From assembly GCF_001662305.1 (NCBI RefSeq), contig NZ_BDEP01000014.1:1-64000 (forward strand): a stretch of 64,000 nt of DNA, in the 5' to 3' direction. The position numbers and the translations under genes are program-made. Position 1 is the first letter of the stretch, and each line of letters begins with the position of its first letter. The notes under the pieces are model-generated. The model saw nothing but the letters and a program-made list of their open reading frames with translations. It had not been told where the DNA came from and searched no databases. Of this stretch, positions 20,281-29,778 are shown piece after piece. This DNA comes from Halomonas caseinilytica (GTDB lineage: Bacteria; Pseudomonadota; Gammaproteobacteria; Pseudomonadales; Halomonadaceae).

Positions 20281-20310
20281 CTGACAGAATCTCGCCCTTT
20301 CCCGTATAGT
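20281..20310 (+). promoter_or_regulatory. Sigma-70 promoter of the first TRAP operon
   Basis: CTGACA (20281-20286, five of six consensus) and TATAGT (20305-20310, five of six) lie 18 bases apart, 64 bases ahead of the dctQ start. Confidence 0.6.
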
Positions 20311-20373
20311 CTTCGTTGACTGCGTCGGCGCATCGCGCCGGTTCGACGCCCTTGGCTGCTCAGCGAGAATCTC

Positions 20374-20934
20374 ATGTCCCAAACCAGCGAGTTGCCGCGC
20401 CTCCTCGCCCGGCTAGACTATCTCTCCGAATGGCTCGGCAGGAGCCTTTCCTGGCTGATCCTGGTCATGATGCTGATCCAGTTCCTGATCGTGGTGCTGC
20501 GTTATGCCTTCAGCATCAACAGCATTCCCATGCAGGAATCGGTGATGTACCTGCACGCCACGGTATTCATGCTCGCCGCTTCCTATACCCTCCGCCACGA
20601 CGGCCATGTGCGGGTGGACATCTTCTATCGGGGCATGTCGGCCCGAGGCAAGGCGTTGGTCGACCTGCTCGGCACCCTGCTGTTGCTGATGCCGGTGATG
20701 ATCTTCGTGATCCTGGTCAGCCTCGGCTATGTGGGCAAGTCCTGGGCGATTTTCGAGGGCTCGCCCGATTCCGGCGGCATTCCCGGCGTCTTTCTGCTCA
20801 AGACCCTGATTCCGTTGTTTGCCGCACTGATGCTCCTGCAAGGGCTGGTGGAGGCCGGCCGCAACGTCCTGATCCTGACGGGCCGCCTCTCCCCCGAAGA
20901 CGACACGCCGAATCAGCACGAGGAACACCTGTGA
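20374..20934 (+). CDS. TRAP transporter small membrane subunit, DctQ family
   Basis: A 186-residue inner-membrane protein with four predicted helices and the DctQ-typical FLIVVLRYAFS near residue 42, QESVMYLHATVFMLAASYTLRH near 55 and VRVDIFY. It pairs with the large DctM subunit, whose start overlaps its stop (TGATG). It forms the transporter with the binding protein encoded from 22503. Confidence 0.9.
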   Translation: MSQTSELPRLLARLDYLSEWLGRSLSWLILVMMLIQFLIVVLRYAFSINSIPMQESVMYLHATVFMLAASYTLRHDGHVRVDIFYRGMSARGKALVDLLGTLLLLMPVMIFVILVSLGYVGKSWAIFEGSPDSGGIPGVFLLKTLIPLFAALMLLQGLVEAGRNVLILTGRLSPEDDTPNQHEEHL

Positions 20935-22337
20935 TGATGGAATTCATGCCGCTGGTGCTGTTCGCGGTAATCTGCCTCGTGCTGATGTTCGGCTATCCGG
21001 TCGCCCTGTCGCTGGCCGGTACCGCCCTGACCTTCGCCGGCTTGGGCTTCGGGCTCGAATCACTGGGCATCGACGCCAACTTCGACGGCGGCTACCTCTC
21101 CGCCTTCCCCAACCGCCTCTACGGCATCATGACCAACCAGACGCTGCTGGCAGTGCCGCTTTTCGTGCTGATGGGCGTGCTGCTGGAGAAATCCAAGGTC
21201 GCCGAGACGCTGCTCGATGCCATGGCGCTGCTGTTCGGCTCGCTGCGCGGGGGCTTGGGCATCTCGGTGACCCTGGTGGGCATGCTGCTGGCGGCCTCCA
21301 CCGGCATCGTCGGCGCCACCGTGGTGACCATGGGCCTGATGTCGCTGCCAACCATGCTCAAGCGCCACTACAGCCCTTCGCTGGCCACCGGCACCATCTG
21401 CGCCACGGGCACGCTCGGGCAGATCATTCCCCCATCCATCGCCCTGGTGCTGCTCGGCGACGTTCTGTCATCGGCCTATCAACAGGCCCAGCTTTCCATG
21501 GGCATCTTCAGCCCCAAGACGGTATCGGTGGGCGATTTGTTCATGGGCGCTCTCGTGCCGGGCCTGATCCTGGTCGTGCTGTATATCGTCTATGTCACCG
21601 TCATCGCCTGGCTCAAGCCCAGCACCGCGCCGGCCGCCGACCGCCAGGAGCTGATGGAAGAGCTCGGTCACGACAGTGGCCTGGGATGGCTGTTGCTGAA
21701 AGGGCTGGTGCCGCCCATCGTGCTGATCGTGGTGGTGCTCGGCTCGATTCTCGGCGGCTTTGCCACCCCCACCGAAGCCTCGGCGGTCGGGGCTTTCGGC
21801 GCCCTGATGATGGCCCTGGCTTATCGTCGCCTGGATCTCGCCACTCTGCGGGAAGTACTGCGTTCCACTGCCAACGTCACCACCATGGTCTTTCTGATCC
21901 TGATCGGCGCGGCCCTATTCTCGCTGGTATTTCGCGCCTACGGCGGCGAGGAACTGGTAACGCATCTGTTCGAGAACATGCCCGGCGGGGTGGTCGGCGC
22001 AACACTGGTCGTCATGCTGGTGATCTTCCTGCTCGGCTTCATCCTCGACTTCATCGAGATCACCTTCGTGGTCGTGCCGATCGTCGGGCCGATCCTGCTG
22101 GCCATGGGCCTGGACCCGATCTGGCTGGGCATCATGATCGCCATCAACCTGCAGACCTCCTTCCTCACGCCGCCCTTCGGCTTCGCGCTCTTCTACCTGC
22201 GCGGCGTGGCACCGGACTCGGTGACGACCTCATCCATCTATCGCGGGGTCATCCCCTTCATTCTGATCCAGCTGGGCATGCTGCTGGCCCTGGCTGTGTT
22301 CCCGGAACTGGCCACCTGGCTGCCCGATCAGTTCTGA
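20934..22337 (+). CDS. TRAP transporter large membrane subunit, DctM family
   Basis: A 467-residue membrane protein with about 12-13 helices that carries out sodium-driven uptake. Family motifs: ASTGIVGATVVTMGLMSLP near residue 120, TICATGTLGQIIPPSIALVL near 154, and LQTSFLTPPFGFALFYLRG near 402. The start overlaps the dctQ stop; an in-frame open stretch further upstream lies inside dctQ and is not coding. The substrate is set by the binding protein downstream. Confidence 0.92.
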   Translation: MMEFMPLVLFAVICLVLMFGYPVALSLAGTALTFAGLGFGLESLGIDANFDGGYLSAFPNRLYGIMTNQTLLAVPLFVLMGVLLEKSKVAETLLDAMALLFGSLRGGLGISVTLVGMLLAASTGIVGATVVTMGLMSLPTMLKRHYSPSLATGTICATGTLGQIIPPSIALVLLGDVLSSAYQQAQLSMGIFSPKTVSVGDLFMGALVPGLILVVLYIVYVTVIAWLKPSTAPAADRQELMEELGHDSGLGWLLLKGLVPPIVLIVVVLGSILGGFATPTEASAVGAFGALMMALAYRRLDLATLREVLRSTANVTTMVFLILIGAALFSLVFRAYGGEELVTHLFENMPGGVVGATLVVMLVIFLLGFILDFIEITFVVVPIVGPILLAMGLDPIWLGIMIAINLQTSFLTPPFGFALFYLRGVAPDSVTTSSIYRGVIPFILIQLGMLLALAVFPELATWLPDQF

Positions 22338-22502
22338 ACCGGGACGAACCGTGGACAAGGCGCCAGCGGTCCAACGGGCAAGGCCAGCTATAGTGTTCCG
22401 GACAGGTTCCAATGAGGCAGGTGTGTGTCACCTGCCTCCCCAAGGCCCGCCTCATCGGGTCTCTCCGCACGACCAACAACATCAATAAGGGGAGCGATGC
22501 AT

Positions 22503-23588
22503 ATGCAATCGAAAGCACTCGTCATGGCCATGGCCGGCGTCGGCCTGACCCTGGCTGCCGGCAGTGCCCAGGCCCAGGACACCTTCGAGTGGAAGCTGGT
22601 GACCTCCTGGCCGAAGAACTTTCCCGGCGTCGGCCAGGGGCCGGAGCGTCTGGCCAAGCTGGTCGAGGAAATGTCCGACGGACGACTGCAGATCGAGGTC
22701 TTCGGCGCCGGTCAGCTGGTGCCCGGTTTCGAGGTCTTCGACGCCGTCTCCGAAGGCACCGCGGAAATGGGGCACTCCGCCTCCTATTACTGGAAGGGCA
22801 AGGCACCGGCCGCCCAGTTCTTCGCCGCCGTCCCCTTCGGCATGAATGCCCAGGAGATGAACGCCTGGTTGCACTATGGCGGCGGCCTGGAACTGTGGAA
22901 CGAACTGTATGATGACTTCGGCGTCGACGTCATGGCCGCCGGCGCCTCCGGCGTGCAGATGGGCGGCTGGTACAACAAGGAAATCAACTCGGTCGACGAC
23001 CTGGACGGCCTGAAAATGCGCATGCCAGGGCTCGGCGGCGAGGTCATGAACCGCATGGGCGTGGCCATCGTCAACATGCCCGGCGGCGAGATCTTCACCT
23101 CGTTGCAATCCGGTGCCATCGACGCCACCGAATGGATCGGCCCCTACAACGATCTGGCCTTCGGCCTGCACCAGGCCGCCGACTATTACTATTATCCGGG
23201 CTGGCACGAGCCGACGGTGATGTTCGAGGCCATCGTCAACGAAGAGGCCATGGCCTCGCTGCCGGCGGACCTGCAAGCCATCCTGCGCACCGCGGTGCGC
23301 GACGTGAACCAGGACGTGCTCGACGAGTACACGGCGCGCAACAACGACGCCCTGCAGACACTGATCAACGAGCATGACGTCGAACTGCGTCGCCTGCCGG
23401 ACGACGTCCTGGCCAAGGCCAAGGAGATCTCTGCCGATGTGGTCGCCGAACTGGCCGAGTCCAGCGACATGGCGAGCAAGATCTACGACTCCTACAGCGC
23501 CTTCCAGGACAAGGTGGAGAGTTATCACGCCATCTCCGAACAGGCCTACTACAACGCCCGCAATCCCGACGGCGACACCACCCAGTAG
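22503..23588 (+). CDS. TRAP transporter periplasmic binding protein, TakP-like
   Basis: 361 residues with a signal peptide (cleavage after AQA, about residue 24). The mature protein begins DTFEWKLVTSWPKNFPG and has the family pattern ELVPGFEVFDAVSEGTAEMGH-like segment, AVPFGMNAQEMNAWL, and ATEWIGPYNDLAFGLHQ. It closely resembles Rhodobacter TakP, which binds alpha-keto acids such as pyruvate; a 2-oxo acid or related carboxylate is the best guess. Start 22503 was preferred over 22497 because AAGGGGAG then sits eight bases away. A terminator follows. Confidence 0.87.
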   Translation: MQSKALVMAMAGVGLTLAAGSAQAQDTFEWKLVTSWPKNFPGVGQGPERLAKLVEEMSDGRLQIEVFGAGQLVPGFEVFDAVSEGTAEMGHSASYYWKGKAPAAQFFAAVPFGMNAQEMNAWLHYGGGLELWNELYDDFGVDVMAAGASGVQMGGWYNKEINSVDDLDGLKMRMPGLGGEVMNRMGVAIVNMPGGEIFTSLQSGAIDATEWIGPYNDLAFGLHQAADYYYYPGWHEPTVMFEAIVNEEAMASLPADLQAILRTAVRDVNQDVLDEYTARNNDALQTLINEHDVELRRLPDDVLAKAKEISADVVAELAESSDMASKIYDSYSAFQDKVESYHAISEQAYYNARNPDGDTTQ

Positions 23589-23608
23589 CTGCCGGCCATC
23601 ACGCTTCC

Positions 23609-23638
23609 ACGGGCCACCTCCGGGTGGCCCGTCGCGTT
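23609..23638 (+). terminator. Intrinsic terminator of the first TRAP operon
   Basis: A ten-base-pair perfect stem (ACGGGCCACC with GGTGGCCCGT) around TCCG, 20 bases after the stop codon. The T-run is weak (TCGCGTT). Confidence 0.55.
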
Positions 23639-23727
23639 GCCGCCATGGCCGGCACCCGGAGCGCAAGAACCGGCACCTATGCGGTACAGGTGAGGGCACC
23701 GCGGCCGCGATTTGCCCACACAGACAT

Positions 23728-23755
23728 TTGTGCAGCGCTTGCCTTGCAGTATGCT
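23728..23755 (+). promoter_or_regulatory. thiD: Possible thiD promoter
   Basis: TTGTGC (23728-23733) and TATGCT (23750-23755), 16 bases apart, 45 bases before the thiD start. Both elements are only moderate matches. I see no thiamine-pyrophosphate riboswitch in the leader. Confidence 0.35.
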
Positions 23756-23800
23756 GGACGCCGCCTCCGGCGATCTCAGAACAGCACGGACAACACGACC

Positions 23801-24631
23801 ATGCCAGCCTCGAATGCCATTCCCCACACCCTGACCATCGCCGGCTCCGATCCTTCCGGCGGTGCCGGCCTGCAGGGCGATATCAAGACCCTTTCTGCCC
23901 TGGGCACCTACGCCACCAACGTCATCACTGCCGTGATTGCCCAGAACACCCAAGGGGTGGCCCGGGTGCACCCGGTTTCCGCCGCGGCGATCGGCGAACA
24001 GCTCGACAACCTGCTTGACGATGTACGCATCGACGCCGTGAAGATCGGCATGGTGGCCAGCCGCGAGGTCGCCGAGACGATCGGTGAGGCCCTGACCCGC
24101 CACCGTCCACGCTGGATCGTGCTCGACCCGGTGATGGTCGCCAAGAGCGGCGACATTCTGGTGGACAACGCCGGTATCGGCGCGGTGCGCGATATCCTGG
24201 TGCCACTGGCCGACGTGATCACCCCGAACCTGCCGGAAGCCGCCGTGCTGCTCGACACCCAGGCCCCCAGCAACCCCGATGCCATGGAAGCCATGATCCC
24301 CGGCCTACAGGCGCTATCGGCCCCCTATGTATTGCTCAAGGGTGGCCACCTGCCGGGCGAAGCATGCCCCGACCTGCTGGCCACGCCCACCGACAGTGCC
24401 TGGCTGCCGGCCCCACGCATCGATACCGACAACCTGCACGGCACCGGCTGCGCCCTGTCTTCCGCCATCGCCGCGCACCTCGCACATCTGTCGGCGGACG
24501 CCGGCCACACCGAGATCGTCGCCGCCATCGGCGAGGCCAAGCAGTGGCTGCATCGTGCCCTGGACGCCAGCCAACGGCTCGCCGTGGGGCACGGGCGGGG
24601 CCCGGTGCATCACTTCCACGCCTGGTGGTGA
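23801..24631 (+). CDS. thiD: Hydroxymethylpyrimidine/phosphomethylpyrimidine kinase
   Basis: Phosphorylates HMP to HMP-P and HMP-PP for thiamine synthesis. 276 residues of the ribokinase fold: TIAGSDPSGGAGLQGDIKT near residue 12, VLDPVMVAKSGD near 106, LITPNLPEA-like VITPNLPEAAVLL near 135, and the anion-hole NLHGTGCALSSAIAAHLA near 208. The start at 23801 matches the family N-terminus; an open frame upstream is not conserved. It is separate from thiG and thiS near 40-41 kb. Confidence 0.93.
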   Translation: MPASNAIPHTLTIAGSDPSGGAGLQGDIKTLSALGTYATNVITAVIAQNTQGVARVHPVSAAAIGEQLDNLLDDVRIDAVKIGMVASREVAETIGEALTRHRPRWIVLDPVMVAKSGDILVDNAGIGAVRDILVPLADVITPNLPEAAVLLDTQAPSNPDAMEAMIPGLQALSAPYVLLKGGHLPGEACPDLLATPTDSAWLPAPRIDTDNLHGTGCALSSAIAAHLAHLSADAGHTEIVAAIGEAKQWLHRALDASQRLAVGHGRGPVHHFHAWW

Positions 24632-24703
24632 TCCCCACCACTTGCGCGGGACGCCGGGGCCACCCATCCTGAAGGTCTCTCCCGGCATCAAGAGGGCTGT
24701 GCC

Positions 24704-25549
24704 ATGACCCGCACCCTGCTGTTCGCCTGCGACCTCTCCGCCGAAAACCGTGCCGCCTTCGCCCGGGCCATTCGCCTGGCTGGTGAGAGCGGCGCGCGTC
24801 TCGACATCGTCCATGTACTCGATCCCTACCTGCCGAGGCGGGTATTGCACGATCTCGAGGAAGCCGTGGTGACGGACATCGGGGCCACCCTCACCGATAT
24901 CCGCGAGGACTATGCCCTGGCCGAGCCGGCCAGCCTGATCCAGACCGTGGCCGGCGAGCCCTATACCGAGATCATTCGCGAGGCCCACGAGCGCGAGGCG
25001 GACATGATCATCCTCGGTGCCCACCGCAAGCGCGGCCAGCCCGACCTAGTGCACGGCACCACCCTAGCTCGGGTACTGCGCAGTGCCCCCTGTCCGGTGC
25101 TTTCCGTCAGCCAGCCGGCCAACCGCGACTGGAACGACATTCTGGTCCCGGTGGATTTCTCGTTGACCTCGCGACATACCCTGCGCGAGACCCTGAAGCG
25201 CTTTCCCGAAGGACGCCTTACGCTGCTGCACGCCTGGAACATTCCTGGCGAACGGGAGCTCGGGTCCGATACCGGCTACGCACGCTGGCGTGACCGCGAG
25301 GTCGAACGGCTTAGGTCTCATCTGGAGCAGGAAACCGAACAACTGATGGCCGAGCTCGACGACGTGCCGGAACTCAGCCTCGAGCTGCAACAGGGCGATC
25401 CGCTGGAAGTGCTGATGACACAGTTGCGACGCCAGTCGCCGGATCTGCTGGCGCTGGGCAGCCGCGGCCAACTGGGCCGTCACAGCCAGATCACCGAGCG
25501 CCTGCTGGCCGAACCCCATTGCGATATCATGCTGTGCCGGCCCTGGTGA
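24704..25549 (+). CDS. Tandem-domain universal stress protein
   Basis: 281 residues with two UspA domains (about 1-143 and 144-281). The first ends with [35 protein letters not shown], the second with [31 protein letters not shown]. Both look like ATP-binding G-x2-G-x9-G(S/T) loops with some drift. E. coli UspE has the same two-domain layout. Role inferred as general stress response; no partner is obvious from its neighbours thiD and dtd. Confidence 0.87.
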   Translation: MTRTLLFACDLSAENRAAFARAIRLAGESGARLDIVHVLDPYLPRRVLHDLEEAVVTDIGATLTDIREDYALAEPASLIQTVAGEPYTEIIREAHEREADMIILGAHRKRGQPDLVHGTTLARVLRSAPCPVLSVSQPANRDWNDILVPVDFSLTSRHTLRETLKRFPEGRLTLLHAWNIPGERELGSDTGYARWRDREVERLRSHLEQETEQLMAELDDVPELSLELQQGDPLEVLMTQLRRQSPDLLALGSRGQLGRHSQITERLLAEPHCDIMLCRPW

Positions 25550-25649
25550 CACCGCCAGCGCTGGAAGCCTGACGCCGCCAACCCGGTGGGTCGTGGAACC
25601 GAGGCATGCTACGCTCCCGGGCGATCACCTCGTTGCCCGGAGTTCGCCC

Positions 25650-26090
25650 ATGAAAGCCTTGATCCAGCGCGTCACCCAGGCCAGCGTCAGCGTCGACGAT
25701 GAGTGCGTCGGTGCCATCGAGCATGGCCTGCTGGCCTTGATCGGTGTGGAGCGGGAAGACAACGAGACCAAGGCCGAGCGCCTCTTGCACAAGCTGCTGC
25801 ACTATCGCGTCTTCGCCGACGAGTCGGGGCGCATGAACCACGATCTCCGCCAGGCCGATGGCGGCCTGCTGCTGATCTCGCAATTCACCCTCGCCGCCGA
25901 CACCCGCAAGGGGCTGCGTCCAGGCTTTTCCAGCGCCGCACCGCCCGACGAGGGCGAGCGTCTCTTTCATTACCTCGTCGAACGGGCTCACAGCACCTGG
26001 CCCCGGGTGGCCACCGGCCGCTTCGGCGCCAATATGCAGGTATCCCTGGTCAATGATGGCCCCGTGACCTTCTTGCTAGAGAGTCACTGA
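25650..26090 (+). CDS. dtd: D-aminoacyl-tRNA deacylase
   Basis: Hydrolyses D-amino acids (and glycine mischarged on tRNA-Ala) from tRNA. 146 residues, the standard length. Signature [17 protein letters not shown] near residue 78 and the Gly-cisPro loop in [12 protein letters not shown] near 134 are present. The start matches the family N-terminus [13 protein letters not shown]; an upstream frame is not conserved. Confidence 0.94.
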   Translation: MKALIQRVTQASVSVDDECVGAIEHGLLALIGVEREDNETKAERLLHKLLHYRVFADESGRMNHDLRQADGGLLLISQFTLAADTRKGLRPGFSSAAPPDEGERLFHYLVERAHSTWPRVATGRFGANMQVSLVNDGPVTFLLESH

Positions 26091-26250
26091 CCCTACCGCC
26101 CCACCACCATTCTCCACCGCATGGCGCCACCGGATCGAGGCCACTCGTTGGCCCGTTCTGGTGGACCTTCCGCCACGCTGTCAGCCCGAACTCCACCCGC
26201 CATGGCCGCGTCGAACAGGGCGCTTTACCCGGCACCGCCCCCTCCCATAG

Positions 26251-26318
26251 TTGTACACGAAATTTATGGAAATATATTACACAAAGTGGACAATGGGCTC
26301 AGGATAAACTGTGTACAA
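26251..26318. promoter_or_regulatory. Paired inverted TTGTACAC sites before the nucleobase permease gene
   Basis: TTGTACAC at 26251-26258 and its exact reverse complement GTGTACAA at 26311-26318 flank an AT-rich patch (26260-26310) just upstream of the permease start at 26340. Spacing between centres is 60 bases. The geometry fits a dimeric repressor binding two half-sites or a DNA loop over the promoter. The regulator is unknown; GntR-family proteins bind comparable half-sites. Confidence 0.5.
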
Positions 26319-26339
26319 TAACAAGTGGTGATTGTCTCC

Positions 26340-27758
26340 ATGCCAGATTCCGGCCACAGCACTTCCGTCTTCGAATTCCGCGGGCGCCCTCCCGTGACAC
26401 GCGCTCTACCTCTGTCCCTCCAGCACATCCTGGCCATGATCATGGGCACGGTCACCGTCCCCATCATCGTCGCCGGTACCGTGGGAGCGACCCTCGAGGA
26501 CAAGATGCTGCTGATCCAGATCTCGTTGCTCGCTTCCGGGGTCTCGACGTTACTGCAGCTCTACGGCATCCGGCGTTTCGGCGCCCGTCTGCCCACCATC
26601 TTCGGCGTCGGCTTTGCCTATGTGCCGACCCTGACGGCGGTCGGCGCCCAGTACGGTCTGGAAGGCATCCTCGGCGCTCAGGTCATCGGCGGGGGCGCCA
26701 TGATCCTCGTGGGGCTCTTCATTCATCGAATCCGCCACTTTTTCCCACCGGTCGTCGCCGGCACAGTGGTACTGGTGATCGGTCTGTCGCTCTATGACAT
26801 CGCCGTCAACTACATGGCAGGCGGCATCGGGCAACCCGGCTTCGGCGAGCCACGCCAGTGGCTGGTGGCACTCCTCACCCTGGTGGTGGTGGTCGTCGTC
26901 TCGCAGTTTGCCCGTAGCTTTCTCAAGCTCTCGGCGATCATCTGCGGCATCCTGGTGGGCTATGTCCTGGCGCTAGCGCTAGGCATGGTGGACTTTGATC
27001 CCGTCCGCGAGGCCAACTGGTTCAGTGCCCCGGCGCTGCTGCCCTTCGACCTGGCCTTCCATCCGGCAGCCATCCTGTCCATGGTGATCATCTGCGTGAT
27101 CAACTCGGTGCAGACCATCGGCGACCTTTCGGCCACTACCGTGGGGGGCATGGATCGCGAGCTGGACCGCAAGGAACTCGCCGGCGGGCTGCTCGGCAAT
27201 GGCTTGTGCACTGCCGTGGGCTCGGTGTTCGGCGCGCTGCCGACCGCCTCGTTCAGCCAGAATGTCGGCATCGTGGCAATGACCAAAGTCGTCAGCCGCA
27301 CGGTACTGGCCCTCGCAGCCGTCTTCATCCTGCTGGCCGGCCTGATGCCCAAGTTCGGCGCCCTGATGACCACCATTCCCTATCCGGTGCTGGGCGGGGC
27401 CACCATTACCGTCTTCGGCATGATCACCATGACCGGCATCCAGCTTTTGATCCGCGACGAGCTGTCGTCGCGCAACATCACCATCGTCAGCCTGGCGCTG
27501 GCCCTGAGCCTGGGCATCTACGCCGCCCCGGACGCCATCGCCGGCCTGCCGGAGATGGTGCAACTGGTGCTGGGCGGCTCGCCTATCGTGGTGGCGGCCC
27601 TGGTCTCGATCACCCTGAATCTGATCCTGCCACGCCGCAGCCTCGACGATGAGCGCCGCGAGCGGGAAGCCATCGCCGAGCAGATGCGTGACAAGCCCGG
27701 CCGGCGCAGCAGTGCCACCGCTTCCCACCGGAAGGCCGGTCGCGCCTCCTCTCTCTGA
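26340..27758 (+). CDS. NCS2-family nucleobase:cation symporter (xanthine/uracil permease type)
   Basis: 472 residues with about 14 hydrophobic helices. The NCS2 signature segment FSQNVGIVAMTKVVSR lies near residue 306, and the substrate-helix region VGGMDRELDRKELAGGLLGNG precedes it. It imports xanthine, uric acid or uracil with a cation; the sequence alone does not decide which. The C-terminal 35 residues are basic and disordered. GTG at 26325 is an alternative start with no better ribosome binding site. The paired upstream repeats suggest dedicated regulation. Confidence 0.88.
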   Translation: MPDSGHSTSVFEFRGRPPVTRALPLSLQHILAMIMGTVTVPIIVAGTVGATLEDKMLLIQISLLASGVSTLLQLYGIRRFGARLPTIFGVGFAYVPTLTAVGAQYGLEGILGAQVIGGGAMILVGLFIHRIRHFFPPVVAGTVVLVIGLSLYDIAVNYMAGGIGQPGFGEPRQWLVALLTLVVVVVVSQFARSFLKLSAIICGILVGYVLALALGMVDFDPVREANWFSAPALLPFDLAFHPAAILSMVIICVINSVQTIGDLSATTVGGMDRELDRKELAGGLLGNGLCTAVGSVFGALPTASFSQNVGIVAMTKVVSRTVLALAAVFILLAGLMPKFGALMTTIPYPVLGGATITVFGMITMTGIQLLIRDELSSRNITIVSLALALSLGIYAAPDAIAGLPEMVQLVLGGSPIVVAALVSITLNLILPRRSLDDERREREAIAEQMRDKPGRRSSATASHRKAGRASSL

Positions 27759-27779
27759 AGCCCTTGCATCACCGCGCGG

Positions 27780-29723
27780 TCAGGAGGCCTGCAGTTCGGC
27801 CTCCAGCCGCTCCAGCGCTTCCTCGGCGGCCAGCCACCGCTGTTCGAGCTCCTCGAGTTGCGAGGCCAGCTCACCCCGCCGCGCCAACTGGGCATTCAGT
27901 TCGTCCTTGCGCGCGTCATCGGTGTACAGGTCGGCGTCGGCGAGGGCCGCTTCGACCTCTTCCAGCGAAGCCTGTGTCTTTTCCATGTCACGCTCCGCCC
28001 GGTCGCGATCGCGCTTGAGTGGCCGCAGCTTGTCACGCAGCTCGGCAGCCGCTCGACGCGAGGCCTTGCGATCCTCCCTAGGCGTCGCGTCGTCGACCTG
28101 GCGTTCGGCCTTCTCGGCACGCGCCTCGCGTCGCTGTTCTTCCAGACGCGACTTGAGCCAGGCACGGTAATCCTCCAGGTCGCCGTCGAAGGGCGTCACC
28201 CGGTGGTCCGCCACTCGCCAGAACTCATCCACCGTGGCACGCAGCAGGTGGCGGTCGTGAGACACCACGATTACCGCGCCTTCGAAACTGGCCAGGGCCT
28301 CGGTCAAGGCCTCACGCATCTCCAGGTCGAGATGGTTGGTCGGTTCGTCCAGCAATAGCAGGTTGGGACGCTGCCAGGCGACCAGGGCCAGCGCCAGCCT
28401 TGCCTTCTCGCCTCCCGAGAAGCGTGACACCTCCTCGAAGACGTCATCGCCATGGAAGCCGAATCCCCCCAGGAAGCGACGAATCTCCGCCTCGGGGGCC
28501 GTGGGCGAAAGTCGCTGCACGTGGAGGAAAGGCGACGCCAACAGATCCAACCCCTCGAGCTGGTGCTGCGCGAAGTAGCCGATGGCCAGATGCTCGCCTT
28601 CAACCCGATGGCCCGCCAGTAGCGGCAGCTCGGTCGTCAGCGACTTGATCAGGGTCGACTTGCCTGCGCCGTTGGGGCCCAGCAGGCCAATCCGCTGTCC
28701 CGGCTGCAATGCCAGGTTCACGGCCTCGAGCTGCCGCTTCTCGCCGGCTTCATCGCGATACCCCAGGGTAGCGTCGTCCAGCACGAGCAGAGGATGCGAG
28801 ACCTTGTCTGCGGCGGGAATGCGGAAATGAAAGGGTGAGTCAGCATGCGCCACCGCGATGTCGCCCATGCGTTCGAGCATCTTCAAGCGGCTCTGGGCCT
28901 GCCGTGCCTTGGTGGCCTTGTAGCGGAAACGCGCCACGAAACGCTCGATCTCTTCCTTGCGCGCCTGTTGCTTGGCAGCCTCCGCCTGCTGCAAGGCCAG
29001 CTTCTCGGCCCGGGTCCGCTCGAAGGTGGTGTAGTTGCCTCGATAGAGCACCAGGGAGCGCTGCTCGAAATGCACGATGTGATCGCACACCGCATCGAGG
29101 AAATCGCGATCGTGAGAGATCAGCAGCAAGGTGCCGGGATAGCGGGACAGCCATTGCTCGAGCCACAGCAAGGCATCCAGATCCAGGTGGTTGGTCGGCT
29201 CGTCGAGCAGCAGGACATCGGACGGCGTGAACAGGGTTCGTGCCAGGTTGACACGCATGCGCCAGCCCCCGGAGAACGACGCCAGCGGGCGATCCAGGTC
29301 AGCCTGACCGAAGCCCAGGCCGACCAGCAACTGAGCCGCACGGGCCGGCGCACTGTAGCCATCCAGTGATTCGATGGCCCCGTGCAACTCGGCCTCGCGG
29401 TGTGCGTCTCCGCGTGCCTGCGCTTCGTGCAAGGCCGCTTCGGTCTCGCGCAGGGCGCGGTCACCATCGAGCACATAGTCGAGGATGCTGCGATCGAGCG
29501 CTTCCACCTCCTGAGCCATGTACGCGATGCGTTGACCGCCACTCATCTCCAGTTCGCCGCGATCCGGCGATAGCTCGCCCAGCAGCAGCCCGAACAGGCT
29601 CGACTTGCCCGCGCCATTGGCACCGACGATGCCCACCTTGTAGCCGGCGTGCAGGGTCAGGTCGGCCGCGTCGAGCAGGCTCTGGGGGCCGCGTTGCAGG
29701 GATACTTGGCGCAGTGCGATCAT
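27780..29723 (-). CDS. yheS: ABC-F family ATPase, YheS-like
   Basis: 647 residues, two ABC cassettes and no membrane segment. First Walker A GANGAGKSS at 34-42 with signature LASFSGGWRMRVNLA; second Walker A GPNGAGKST near 350 with SRFSGGEKARLALAL. The charged coiled coil of about 540-647 is typical of the YheS/Uup branch. ABC-F proteins act on ribosomes rather than in transport. The start at 29723 fits the family N-terminus MIALRQVSLQRG. It is divergent from, and paired with, the TIGR02444 gene, as in other gammaproteobacteria. Confidence 0.92.
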   Translation of the reverse strand: MIALRQVSLQRGPQSLLDAADLTLHAGYKVGIVGANGAGKSSLFGLLLGELSPDRGELEMSGGQRIAYMAQEVEALDRSILDYVLDGDRALRETEAALHEAQARGDAHREAELHGAIESLDGYSAPARAAQLLVGLGFGQADLDRPLASFSGGWRMRVNLARTLFTPSDVLLLDEPTNHLDLDALLWLEQWLSRYPGTLLLISHDRDFLDAVCDHIVHFEQRSLVLYRGNYTTFERTRAEKLALQQAEAAKQQARKEEIERFVARFRYKATKARQAQSRLKMLERMGDIAVAHADSPFHFRIPAADKVSHPLLVLDDATLGYRDEAGEKRQLEAVNLALQPGQRIGLLGPNGAGKSTLIKSLTTELPLLAGHRVEGEHLAIGYFAQHQLEGLDLLASPFLHVQRLSPTAPEAEIRRFLGGFGFHGDDVFEEVSRFSGGEKARLALALVAWQRPNLLLLDEPTNHLDLEMREALTEALASFEGAVIVVSHDRHLLRATVDEFWRVADHRVTPFDGDLEDYRAWLKSRLEEQRREARAEKAERQVDDATPREDRKASRRAAAELRDKLRPLKRDRDRAERDMEKTQASLEEVEAALADADLYTDDARKDELNAQLARRGELASQLEELEQRWLAAEEALERLEAELQAS

Positions 29724-29778
29724 GCGGACTCCACTCGTCTGCGTGAGATCACCGCCCGGAGGCGGCCACCTTGTCGTG

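Noticed and set aside
24704-25549. Linking the tandem universal stress protein to the first TRAP system as a TeaD analogue
   Set aside because: thiD and a terminator separate them, and the protein has two Usp domains unlike TeaD, so no functional link is supported.
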